Virus record (IMG/VR): IMGVR_UViG_3300020281_000056
Coordinates: 1 to 38,461 of that record
Length of the DNA: 38,461 bases
Direction: 5' to 3' (one strand)
Source: a virus
This document shows positions 27,486 to 34,402 of the stretch, one piece after another (the first letter of the stretch is position 1; each line of letters opens with the position of its first letter). A model generated the notes under the pieces. It was given only the letters and a program-made list of their open reading frames with translations, did not search any database and had not been told where the DNA came from. The position numbers and the translations under genes were made by a program.

Positions 27486-27761
27486 ATGGCATTTAAATCA
27501 GACGTAAAAGCAGTTAGAACAAATGCTACTGGATCTTTATTTGGCGGTAGAACTAGACTAAGAGGTTTTATCCTTGGTAATTCATCTGGTGGTGGACAAG
27601 TTACTTTAAATGACTCGAGAGGAGCACAATTAGTTGTTGATGTTCCAGCGGGTGATATAGCCTCTACTAATTTACCTGAAGATGGTATTTTATTTGAAGG
27701 TGGAATATCAGTAACTGCAATATCTGCTAATACGACTATAACCGTATTTATAGATAAATAA
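27486..27761 (+). CDS. Small virion-type protein, copy 2 of a tandem pair
   Basis: 91 residues: FGGRTRLRGFILGNSSGGGQ, LVVDVPAGDIASTNLPEDG, then ILFEGGISVTAISANTTITV. The order of charged, Gly-rich and LP..GILFE blocks repeats that of the preceding gene, with low but clear similarity. ATAGGAG precedes the ATG. Its stop shares a base with the next start. Confidence 0.65.
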   Translation: MAFKSDVKAVRTNATGSLFGGRTRLRGFILGNSSGGGQVTLNDSRGAQLVVDVPAGDIASTNLPEDGILFEGGISVTAISANTTITVFIDK

Positions 27762-28063
27762 TGAATCAGTACACTGTTGAATTATTAAGCAAAGGAGGCA
27801 TGCCTCCTAGAAATAAAAAAAATTTCCGCCCAACGGAAAAGGGCGCTGGAATGACTGAGGCCGGAGTTAGAGCTTATAGAAGAAAAAACCCAGGTTCTAA
27901 ACTTAAAACTGCAGTCACAGGTAAAGTAAAACCAGGATCTAAGGATGCTAAGAGACGTAAATCATTTTGTGCTAGAAGCGCTGGACAAATGAAAAAGTTT
28001 CCAAAGGCAGCTAAAGATCCAAACTCAAGACTAAGACAAGCTAGAAGGAGATGGAAATGTTAA
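27761..28063 (+). CDS. DUF6321-like basic protein
   Basis: 100 residues, with a widely conserved C-terminal 70: MTEAGVRAYRRKNPGSKLKT, VTGKVKPGSKDAKRRKSFC, ARSAGQMKKFPKAAKDPNSR and a final RRRWKC. This pattern is known in many marine and other phages as DUF6321; its function is not established. It is highly basic and may bind nucleic acid. A conserved Cys ends the protein. It overlaps the next mini-gene by 7 bases and supplies its AAGGAG ribosome site. Confidence 0.8.
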   Translation: MNQYTVELLSKGGMPPRNKKNFRPTEKGAGMTEAGVRAYRRKNPGSKLKTAVTGKVKPGSKDAKRRKSFCARSAGQMKKFPKAAKDPNSRLRQARRRWKC

Positions 28064-28125
28064 AAAAAGTTTGGGACAAAATTAAAAAAGTTTGGGAAAA
28101 AATTATTTCTAAATTTTGGGTATAG
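28057..28125 (+). CDS. 22-residue cationic amphipathic peptide
   Basis: ATG 28057 to TAG 28123-28125. AAGGAG lies 6 bases before the ATG. The peptide is built of two nearly identical heptads, KKVWDKI and KKVWEKI, then ISKFWV: seven Lys, one Asp and one Glu (net about +5), and three Trp, with hydrophobic and Lys residues on alternating faces of a helix. This is the plan of membrane-active amphipathic peptides. It lies at the head of the lysis region, so a role in membrane or outer-membrane disruption is inferred. I know no homologue by sequence. Confidence 0.6.
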   Translation: MLKKVWDKIKKVWEKIISKFWV

Positions 28126-28128
28126 TTT

Positions 28129-28518
28129 ATGGCATTAAAAATTTCTGAGTCCGCAGCCGTACAAATGCCAATGAAGACGGTTGCTAGTTTGATCGCGATG
28201 GTCGCCATCGGGACCTGGGCTTTTTTTGGAGTACAGGAAACACTTAATCAACACTCAACTCAAATAGAGTTGATGCAAAAAGATTTAGACCAAAACTCCG
28301 AATTTAGAATTAAATATCCAAGAGGTGAATTAGGTCAGTCAGCTGGAGAAGCAGAGCTTTTTATGATTGTAGAACATGTTAGTGGCTTACTAGAAGATGT
28401 AGAGGAAGAAATTAAAGGTATGAGAAACAACGCTGTTAACATAGAATTTTTAAAGAAAAGAACTGAGAAGTTAACTGAAGATGTAGAAAAATTAATTAGA
28501 AACGGGAGTCATCAATGA
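28129..28518 (+). CDS. Single-span membrane protein with coiled-coil periplasmic or cytoplasmic part
   Basis: 129 residues: a short start, one membrane segment VASLIAMVAIGTWAFFGV (about residues 18-35), then charged helices with probable coiled coil (MQKDLDQNSEFRI, HVSGLLEDVEEEIKGM, LKKRTEKLTEDVEKL). Proteins of this plan stand beside endolysin genes in uncultured marine phages. The topology (N-terminal anchor and long helix) would suit an inner-membrane spanin, but no outer-membrane partner is adjacent. Holin or virion function cannot be excluded. It starts 3 bases after the amphipathic peptide. Confidence 0.6.
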   Translation: MALKISESAAVQMPMKTVASLIAMVAIGTWAFFGVQETLNQHSTQIELMQKDLDQNSEFRIKYPRGELGQSAGEAELFMIVEHVSGLLEDVEEEIKGMRNNAVNIEFLKKRTEKLTEDVEKLIRNGSHQ

Positions 28519-28724
28519 TAGAGACTGTGTTTGCATTAATCTTAACTTTAAACGGAAATATGATAGAGCACGTATACAAAAACTCGTTAAGCGATTGTTT
28601 GAAATCTAAGCGTATCGCGCAGAACGAGGTAAATCCTGAGAGAGTTGTATTTACTTGTAAGAAAGTAAAGGCTCAAACAGAGATATATATGGATCGAAAA
28701 AAAATAGTTAAAATATTGCCATAA
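28515..28724 (+). CDS. Small protein with hydrophobic N-terminus and two Cys
   Basis: 69 residues. MIETVFALILTLNGNMIEHVY is hydrophobic at its start (signal or anchor); then NSLSDCLKSKRI and RVVFTCKKVKAQ carry a Cys pair that could form a disulfide if exported. The block is familiar from marine phages. Start overlaps the previous TGA (ATGA). No function assigned. Confidence 0.6.
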   Translation: MIETVFALILTLNGNMIEHVYKNSLSDCLKSKRIAQNEVNPERVVFTCKKVKAQTEIYMDRKKIVKILP

Positions 28725-28810
28725 TGGAACCATTTATACCAGTGAATACTATCATAGCTTTTATATTACTTTGTGTTGTAATATATGTAGGTTTGAAAGA
28801 TAACGAATAA
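28724..28810 (+). CDS. 28-residue single-span microprotein
   Basis: ATG 28724 to TAA 28808-28810: MEPFIPVNTIIAFILLCVVI then a short polar end. It shares one base with both neighbouring genes (TAATG twice), so it fits the gap exactly. One transmembrane helix in the lysis region makes a pinholin-like role imaginable; not shown. Confidence 0.5.
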   Translation: MEPFIPVNTIIAFILLCVVIYVGLKDNE

Positions 28811-29469
28811 TGGCTTATCTAAATATTAACATTCCAACAATTTATGCTAAAGTTAAAAAGGAGTATTTATATGATTTGGATCCTAAATATAAAAAAGAAA
28901 GTTTGGACTGCATTATCTTTGGTATGGCGAGTATTACGGGAAAATCCCTCTTATTTCATTGCCTTTTACCAAATGGTGCGTGTTACTGGCGCTTGCCTAT
29001 CTCAGCGTTTTTTCAAAAATCATTTCATAGAGCCGAAGTGCCAGATATGTCGGTTGACGAGCTGGAATTGTGGAACTGTTTCAGTTATTATCCTAGTGTT
29101 ACTGAGTTTGATTTTTTAGGAGGAATGAGAGGAAAGTTTCTTGGTAAAGATAAAAAATTTTATAAAGGAGAATATTTATTTACAATAGACTGGGGGACAC
29201 CTGAAGTAAATGAAATTGATACAGAACATTCTGAGATACCTCAAGAACATAAGTGTGCACATATATTGGAACTCGATAACGGCAATTATGCTGCTCAGCC
29301 TAATAATCGTATCTTGTGGAGCGTTTCTAATTATACTACTGACAGATCTTGGCCAGACTATAAAGTGCAAAATACATATTGGACAGTCGAAAATAAAGAC
29401 TGGGTTACAGAAGATACAGACAAAATGTTTTACCAAATAGAGGAGGAGAAAGATGAAACTAACAGCTAA
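28810..29469 (+). CDS. Hypothetical phage protein upstream of the endolysin
   Basis: 219 residues, soluble. Recognisable blocks: ESLDCIIFGMASITGKSLLF, FHCLLPNGACYWRLPISAFF, ELELWNCFSYYPSVTEFDFL, then GKFLGKDKKFYKGEYLFTID and WPDYKVQNTYWTVE. This pattern is familiar from uncultured marine phages but has no function I can name. It overlaps the endolysin gene by 17 bases and provides its AGGAGGAG ribosome site, so the two are coupled. Confidence 0.65.
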   Translation: MAYLNINIPTIYAKVKKEYLYDLDPKYKKESLDCIIFGMASITGKSLLFHCLLPNGACYWRLPISAFFQKSFHRAEVPDMSVDELELWNCFSYYPSVTEFDFLGGMRGKFLGKDKKFYKGEYLFTIDWGTPEVNEIDTEHSEIPQEHKCAHILELDNGNYAAQPNNRILWSVSNYTTDRSWPDYKVQNTYWTVENKDWVTEDTDKMFYQIEEEKDETNS

Positions 29470-29926
29470 TATAACTTTAGATGAACTTTGTAAAAGTCAA
29501 ACTGCTGAAAGAAAAGGTATAAATAACAATCCTAGCCCTGAACAAATAGAAAATCTTAAAGCATTAGCAATAAATGTATTACAACCTATACGCTCACACT
29601 ATGACAAGCCTTTAATTATATCCAGCGGATTTCGATGTGCCCAGCTGTGCATAGAAATTGGCAGTTCAGTTAACAGCCAACATACAGCTTCCGATGAGTC
29701 AGCTGCAGCTGATTTTGAAATACCAAGTGTCGATAATAAAGAACTTGCAAAATGGATAAGAAATAATCTAGAAGTAGACCAAGGTATATTAGAATTTTAC
29801 AAGGATGGCGAACCTACATCAGGCTGGATACATTGCAGTTATTCACGTAATTCTAATAGACAACAATGGTTGCGTGCAAGTCGAGTTGATGGTAAGACTC
29901 AATATACACCTTGGTTAGGAGAATAA
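29453..29926 (+). CDS. Endolysin, M15 (D-Ala-D-Ala carboxypeptidase-like) peptidase
   Basis: 157 residues. The M15-type zinc site is visible: SQH with His77, AAADFE with Asp87 and GWIHCSY with His127. The N-terminal NITLDELCKSQTAERKGINN block is the usual beginning of this phage family, and IISSGFRC precedes the first ligand. It cleaves peptide stems of the host cell wall to release progeny. No signal peptide, so it needs a holin or pore to cross the membrane. AGGAGGAG precedes the ATG. Confidence 0.9.
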   Translation: MKLTANITLDELCKSQTAERKGINNNPSPEQIENLKALAINVLQPIRSHYDKPLIISSGFRCAQLCIEIGSSVNSQHTASDESAAADFEIPSVDNKELAKWIRNNLEVDQGILEFYKDGEPTSGWIHCSYSRNSNRQQWLRASRVDGKTQYTPWLGE

Positions 29927-29927
29927 T

Positions 29928-30155
29928 ATGGCAATAGGAAGATCACAAATGAGAAAGCAAGTTGAAGGTCAATTAAGAGGAGCTAGAGACGAAAATAAAA
30001 AAGTAAGAACATATGCAGGAGGCGGTATGAAAAATAGAAAAATTAAAAAAGTAATTAAAGGTTTAACAAAGGCTTCAAAGACACACGCAGCACAGGCTAA
30101 AACATTAAAAGGAGTTTTAAATGGATCCAAAAAAAGGAACGGGAAAAAAGCCTAA
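29928..30155 (+). CDS. Small basic protein (KASKTHAAQAKTLK type)
   Basis: 75 residues, strongly basic. MAIGRSQMRKQVEGQLRGAR, a Gly/Arg stretch and KVIKGLTKASKTHAAQAKTL. The last block is a pattern I recognise in uncultured marine phages. TTAGGAG precedes the ATG one base after the endolysin stop. It overlaps the next gene by 35 bases. It may be virion-internal and DNA-binding by composition only. Confidence 0.6.
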   Translation: MAIGRSQMRKQVEGQLRGARDENKKVRTYAGGGMKNRKIKKVIKGLTKASKTHAAQAKTLKGVLNGSKKRNGKKA

Positions 30156-30396
30156 AGGAACTGATCGTCGTCTTTATACTGATGAAAATCCTAAAGACAC
30201 AGTATCAATAAAATTTGCCACAGCAAAAGATGCTAGGGATACTGTAAGAAAAGTAAAGAACGTCAATAAACCATTTGCAAGAAAAATACAGATATTAACT
30301 GTTATGGAGCAACGTGCTAAAGTTATGGGTAAAACTGAGGTAGTTAACATTGCAAAAAAAGGTAAAGAATCCATTCGCAAAAATCGTAAGGTCTAG
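30121..30396 (+). CDS. Small basic phage protein (RRLYTDENPKDTV type)
   Basis: 91 residues. DRRLYTDENPKDTVSIKFAT, ARDTVRKVKNVNKPFARKIQ and ILTVMEQRAKVMGKTEV form a conserved block that I know from marine phages, with a basic helical end. AAGGAG lies before the ATG. Function unknown. The reading frame overlaps 35 bases with the previous gene and part of a tentative frame at 30350. Confidence 0.65.
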   Translation: MDPKKGTGKKPKGTDRRLYTDENPKDTVSIKFATAKDARDTVRKVKNVNKPFARKIQILTVMEQRAKVMGKTEVVNIAKKGKESIRKNRKV

Positions 30397-30499
30397 AACT
30401 TACGCTTCAAAAGTGTTAAAATCAAAAAAGTTGTACGACCGCAATAAGGAGAAAAAATCTCTCAAAGTGGCCACTAAAGAAGGAGAACAAAATGACTAA
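30350..30499 (+). CDS. Small basic frame overlapping two genes (tentative)
   Basis: Open from TTG 30350, or from GTG 30413, to TAA 30497-30499. The product is very basic (FAKIVRSRTYASKVLKSKKL, then YDRNKEKKSLKVATKEG). RSRTYASKVLKSKKLYDR resembles short basic proteins known from pelagiphages, which is why I list it. Both start codons are weak. It covers the 95-base gap otherwise left between 30396 and 30492. Confidence 0.35.
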   Translation: MQKKVKNPFAKIVRSRTYASKVLKSKKLYDRNKEKKSLKVATKEGEQND

Positions 30500-30743
30500 A
30501 TTATGTCCAAGAGGGAAAGCTGCAGCAAAGCGTAAATTTAAGGTTTACCCTAGCGCCTATGCTAATGCCTACGCATCTAAAATATGTGCAGGTAAAATTA
30601 AAGATCCTTCAGGAGTGAAAAGAAAAGATTTTAAAGGACCTAAACCTGCATACACAGGTAGTTTTATTGATTTAGAAGTAGACGGTAAAAAATATGCAAA
30701 CAAAAGTCTAAAACAATATTACAAAGGTATGTATGAGCAATAA
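30492..30743 (+). CDS. Small basic protein (CPRGKAAAKRKF type)
   Basis: 83 residues. LCPRGKAAAKRKFKVYPSAY, ANAYASKICAGKIKDPSG and a beta-like end (TGSFIDLEVDGKKY). The N-terminal block with Cys at 5 and 32 is shared by many marine phage proteins. AGGAGAAC precedes the ATG. Function unknown; it belongs to the run of basic genes after the endolysin and overlaps the next by 11 bases. Confidence 0.65.
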   Translation: MTKLCPRGKAAAKRKFKVYPSAYANAYASKICAGKIKDPSGVKRKDFKGPKPAYTGSFIDLEVDGKKYANKSLKQYYKGMYEQ

Positions 30744-31314
30744 AAAGAGAAAAACTTTACCTGATTATTTAAAAGGCACTACAATTGGTGGAGGTCTTGA
30801 TGTATATGATGATGAATTTGTAACATCTCCAAGAGTAGAATTTAATGTTAAGAAAAAAGGTGTAACTGTTGGAGTATCAGGTGAAAAGCCTTTTAGTAAA
30901 ATAGATAAAGAAAACATAAACAGTATTTTAGGTTTAAATATAATTAAAGAGGGAGATAGTTCATCTCTAGGTATTACAGGCACTAAACAAGGCAAAAGTA
31001 AAAATATAGGTTTTACTTTTTCTAAAAGTTTTAAAAAAGGGGGATTAAAAGAATGGTTCAAACAAAATTGGGTAGATATTGGGAGCAAACGAAAAGATGG
31101 TTCATATGCAAAATGTGGCCGTTCAAAATTAGCAGCGGACAGGAAACGAAAATATCCAAAGTGCGTCCCTGCTGCCAAAGCGGCAAGGATGACAGAATCC
31201 CAGATACGGAGTGCCGTTGCAAGGAAAAGAGCTAAGCCACAAGGTGTTGGTGGTAAACCTACAAACGTTAAGACCTTTACTAAGAAATATTACGGAGGTA
31301 TGATAGACGTATGA
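30733..31314 (+). CDS. DUF5872-like protein
   Basis: 193 residues in two parts: a beta-rich N-terminal 100 (GGGLDVYDDEFVTSPRVEFN, VKKKGVTVGVSGEKPFSK) and a conserved C-terminal block GGLKEWFKQNWVDIGSKRKD, AKCGRSKLAADRKRKYPKC and VPAAKAARMTESQIRSAVAR. The second part is the block that I associate with DUF5872, common in marine phages, with a Cys pair. The N-terminal part is not usual and may be a fused module. It may be virion-associated. The family name is from memory. Confidence 0.65.
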   Translation: MSNKKRKTLPDYLKGTTIGGGLDVYDDEFVTSPRVEFNVKKKGVTVGVSGEKPFSKIDKENINSILGLNIIKEGDSSSLGITGTKQGKSKNIGFTFSKSFKKGGLKEWFKQNWVDIGSKRKDGSYAKCGRSKLAADRKRKYPKCVPAAKAARMTESQIRSAVARKRAKPQGVGGKPTNVKTFTKKYYGGMIDV

Positions 31315-32168
31315 TAGATCCAAAATTCATAGGTCCACCAGCAAAATTATTTAAGTCAGGAACTTATTATAAAACTATGCCAGAAGCTAAAACAGCAACT
31401 GAGATTGGTAAAGACATAATGAAAAAAACAAATGTTGGAGCTGGTAAAGTTTTAACTGCTTTAGGATCACCAATACGTACAACGAAAAAAATATTAGCAG
31501 GTGCAAAAGCAAAATTTACAGGGGCTGCTAAAAAAGTAAAAGCTATTTCAAAAGGTGATATAGGAGGAACCACAAAACCTTTAATAGGAAAGAAAGCAAA
31601 AGCTGGTTTAGGAAAGCAAAATAAATTAATAGCACAACTGAAAAAAACTCCTACTAAGGCTAGGTTAGCAAGCAAAGCATTAAGAGTGGCAAAATTTGCT
31701 AGAGCAGCTACTCCAATTGGTTTAGCTACTGTTGCAGTGACAAGTATTAAAAAATTTGAACCTGGTAAGAGTCCACGAGAGATGGCAAGAAAAGCTTACA
31801 TAAAAGGGGGAAGAGATCCAGATAAAGCTATGAGAGATTCTGGTGATGTAACAAAAATGTTAAACTACAAAGGAGGCGGTTTGAAAGAAGCAACTAAAAA
31901 ATTAAAAGCACAAGGATATAAAGGAGGAAATATGGCTAATTTGAAAAAAATTCCAGAAGGTCCAGAAGGCGAAGGTCTTAGAAAGCTAAAAGCTAAAAGA
32001 CCTGATGTAACTAGAAAAATGGGTTTTGCTAAAAAAGGTAAAGTCATGAAAGCAATGGCTGGCAAGTCTGTTAGAGGTTATGGTGCTGCGAGAACTTCAG
32101 GAATGGGTTTACAGGATGAACAAATGGTTCCTGGTAAATCTATGGATTATTATAACGACTTAATGTAA
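31311..32168 (+). CDS. Large basic, Lys/Ala/Gly-rich protein
   Basis: 285 residues, strongly basic and of low complexity: Lys/Ala/Gly-rich stretches (residues 50-140), a hydrophobic ATPIGLATVAVTS segment (about 138-150), then NMANLKKIPEGPEGEGLRKL and a C-terminal GKSVRGYGAARTSGMGLQDE. The end resembles that of the 18790 product in its GxxRxxG/KxxM plan. Histone-like composition suggests DNA or membrane contact inside the virion. It overlaps the preceding gene by 4 bases (ATGA). Function unknown. Confidence 0.6.
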   Translation: MIDPKFIGPPAKLFKSGTYYKTMPEAKTATEIGKDIMKKTNVGAGKVLTALGSPIRTTKKILAGAKAKFTGAAKKVKAISKGDIGGTTKPLIGKKAKAGLGKQNKLIAQLKKTPTKARLASKALRVAKFARAATPIGLATVAVTSIKKFEPGKSPREMARKAYIKGGRDPDKAMRDSGDVTKMLNYKGGGLKEATKKLKAQGYKGGNMANLKKIPEGPEGEGLRKLKAKRPDVTRKMGFAKKGKVMKAMAGKSVRGYGAARTSGMGLQDEQMVPGKSMDYYNDLM

Positions 32169-32174
32169 TGAATT

Positions 32175-32867
32175 ATGGCAACGTCTGGAACAACAGCATT
32201 CGATTTAAATATCGATGATATCATAGAGGAAGCGTATGAAAGATGTGGCATACGTACTAACTCAGGCTATGACCTTAAATCAGCAAGAAGAAGTTTAAAT
32301 TTACTTTTTTCTGAATGGGGTAACAGAGGTGTTCATTTATTTAAAGTTGAACAACAGACTCAAGCATTAACTCAAGGCACTGCACAATACACTGTGCCAA
32401 CAAAAGTTAGTGATGTATTAGAAGCTTTCATATCTACAACTGCTGGAGTAGAAACAAATACTCAGGATGTATCTTTAACAAAAATTGATAGATCTGCCTT
32501 TGCTGCTTTACCTAATAAAGGAGCTCAAGGACAACCTTCACAATATTATGTTGATAGACAAGTTGTTCCTGTAATTAATTTATACTTAACTCCAGATGCT
32601 TCTACATTTACACATTTAAAATATTTTTCAATCAATAGAATTGAAGATGCGGGAGCCTACACTAATCAAGCTGATGTCGCTTATAGATTTTTACCGTGTA
32701 TGTGTTCTGGGTTAGCTTATTATTTAGCGATGAAAAAAACACCAGATAAAATACAAACCTTAAGATTAATTTATGAGGATGAATTACAAAGAGCATTAAC
32801 AGAAGATGGCCAGAGAACTTCTGTTTACATTTCACCACAAAATTACTTTGGAGATGGAGTTGCATAA
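32175..32867 (+). CDS. Head-tail adaptor protein (probable)
   Basis: 230 residues. NIDDIIEEAYERCGIRTNSG then YDLKSARRSLNLLFSEWGNR and GVHLFKVEQQTQALTQGTAQ is the pattern of podovirus-type tail accessory or connector proteins: a helical first third, beta-rich middle and a FLPCMCSGLAYYLAMKK helix. It would sit under the portal. Neighbours 32867 and 33271 carry related roles. Family assignment is by pattern. Confidence 0.65.
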   Translation: MATSGTTAFDLNIDDIIEEAYERCGIRTNSGYDLKSARRSLNLLFSEWGNRGVHLFKVEQQTQALTQGTAQYTVPTKVSDVLEAFISTTAGVETNTQDVSLTKIDRSAFAALPNKGAQGQPSQYYVDRQVVPVINLYLTPDASTFTHLKYFSINRIEDAGAYTNQADVAYRFLPCMCSGLAYYLAMKKTPDKIQTLRLIYEDELQRALTEDGQRTSVYISPQNYFGDGVA

Positions 32868-33271
32868 TGGCATTTGCTAGAGGAAAAAGATCAAAAGCAA
32901 TATCAGATAGATCAGGGCAAGCTTTTCCTTACACAGAAATGGTAAAGGAGTGGAATGGTTCTTTGGTGCATATTTCAGAGTTTGAGCCTAAACATCCCCA
33001 GTTAGATCCACCACATACAAAAGCTGATGCGATCGCTTTAAGGAATCCTAGAGTGCAAAAATTTCAACAACCAACAACAGTAGCTAGCAATGATGTAACT
33101 ATAGCTGACTCTGGAGGTATAACTGTTGGAGTTGCTAATCTAACTTTGCCCGGTGATTTTGCATTTAACAATCAAGGCACTAGTGAGATGAAACCAGCAG
33201 ATCCTTCTTTACAAAATAAAAGAAGACAAGTTACAGCTTTAATTAATTCAGTAACAATAGGTATTTCATAA
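32867..33271 (+). CDS. Virion-associated protein (ISDRSGQAFPY type)
   Basis: 134 residues. The N-terminal half GKRSKAISDRSGQAFPYTEM, VKEWNGSLVHISEFEPKHPQ and LDPPHTKADAIALRNPR is strongly conserved in uncultured marine phages; the rest is beta-rich. It sits between two adaptor-like genes, with one-base overlaps on both sides, so a neck or tail-attachment role is likely. Function not established. Confidence 0.65.
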   Translation: MAFARGKRSKAISDRSGQAFPYTEMVKEWNGSLVHISEFEPKHPQLDPPHTKADAIALRNPRVQKFQQPTTVASNDVTIADSGGITVGVANLTLPGDFAFNNQGTSEMKPADPSLQNKRRQVTALINSVTIGIS

Positions 33272-33921
33272 TGGCAATAACTTATACAAATTTTTTAACA
33301 CAAGTAAGAAACTATACAGAGGTATCAAGCTCTGTTTTATCAGATACTTTGCTGGATCAGTTTATTAGAAACACTGAATTAGCTATAGCAGGAGCTGTTG
33401 ATTATGATGATTTAAGAAAGTTTTCTAATTCTACTTTTACTAGTTCTAACAGAGCAGTTAGTTTACCTGGTGATTTACTTTATTTAAGAGCTGTAAAAAT
33501 TACAAGTGGTAGTTCTGAAATTTTTTTAGAAAAGAGAGATCAAACTTTTATAGCTGAATTCAACCCAGATGGTAACACTGGTGTGCCAAAATACTATGCT
33601 AATTATAATGATAAAAATATAATAGTAGCGCCTACGCCTAGTTCAGCTTTAGCTATACAAATTCAATACGTTAAAAATCCACCACATTTTGATTCGACGA
33701 CATCAACTATGTTGTCAGATCAACACGAAAATTTACTTTTATACGGTGTTTTAGTGGAATGCTTTTCTTACCTCAAAGGACCACAGGATATGTACAACCT
33801 CTACAAAACAAGGTATGATACAGAATTACAGGCTTTTGCTCTTGAACAAATGGGATCAAGAAGAAGAGGTCAGTATACAGATGGTCAACCGAGAACTCGT
33901 GTTCCGGCTCCATCACCATAA
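33271..33921 (+). CDS. Head-tail adaptor / tail tube-like protein (probable)
   Basis: 216 residues. MAITYTNFLTQVRNYTEVSS, LLDQFIRNTELAIAGAVDYD, VSLPGDLLYLRAVKI, FNPDGNTGVPKYYANYND and LLLYGVLVECFSYLKGPQDM follow a phage adaptor family of podoviruses (SU10-type). It likely forms a ring between portal and tail. The neighbours support it. Tail-tube function cannot be distinguished by eye. Confidence 0.65.
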   Translation: MAITYTNFLTQVRNYTEVSSSVLSDTLLDQFIRNTELAIAGAVDYDDLRKFSNSTFTSSNRAVSLPGDLLYLRAVKITSGSSEIFLEKRDQTFIAEFNPDGNTGVPKYYANYNDKNIIVAPTPSSALAIQIQYVKNPPHFDSTTSTMLSDQHENLLLYGVLVECFSYLKGPQDMYNLYKTRYDTELQAFALEQMGSRRRGQYTDGQPRTRVPAPSP

Positions 33922-33941
33922 AAATTTATAAGGAGAATAAA

Positions 33942-34385
33942 ATGGCAATAACAACAAACGCAATTACAAACACATTCAAGGAAGAGATTCTTGAAGGTGT
34001 TCATGACTTCACTCCAACAACTGGAGATGTTTTTAAATTAGCTTTATACACTTCACAAGCATCAATTGGGGCAGATACTACTGCTTATCCAGGAGACTCT
34101 ACTGGAAACCAAGTTGCAAATAGTGGACAGTACACGCAAGGTGGAGGAGCTTTAGTAAACGCTCTTGTTTCAACTCAAGGAACAGTAGCATTCGTAGATT
34201 TTTCAGACTTATCTTTTACAGGTGTAACATTAACAGCAAGAGGTGCTTTAATTTATAACACTTCAAACAGTAACAAATCTGTTTGTGTATTGGACTTTGG
34301 CGGTGATAAAACTGCTACGTCAGGAACTTTTACGATTCAGTTTCCTAACCCAAACAACACACAAGCTATAATTAGAATCGCATAA
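33942..34385 (+). CDS. Small virion protein
   Basis: 147 residues, beta-rich. MAITTNAITNTFKEEILEGV, FTPTTGDVFKLALYTSQA, QYTQGGGALVNALVS and VTLTARGALIYNTSNSNKSV are blocks common in marine phages, usually near adaptor or fibre genes. Probably a tail-tip or decoration protein; no definite role. AAGGAG precedes the ATG. Confidence 0.6.
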   Translation: MAITTNAITNTFKEEILEGVHDFTPTTGDVFKLALYTSQASIGADTTAYPGDSTGNQVANSGQYTQGGGALVNALVSTQGTVAFVDFSDLSFTGVTLTARGALIYNTSNSNKSVCVLDFGGDKTATSGTFTIQFPNPNNTQAIIRIA

Positions 34386-34402
34386 TTTAGGAGCCCGGTG
34401 TT

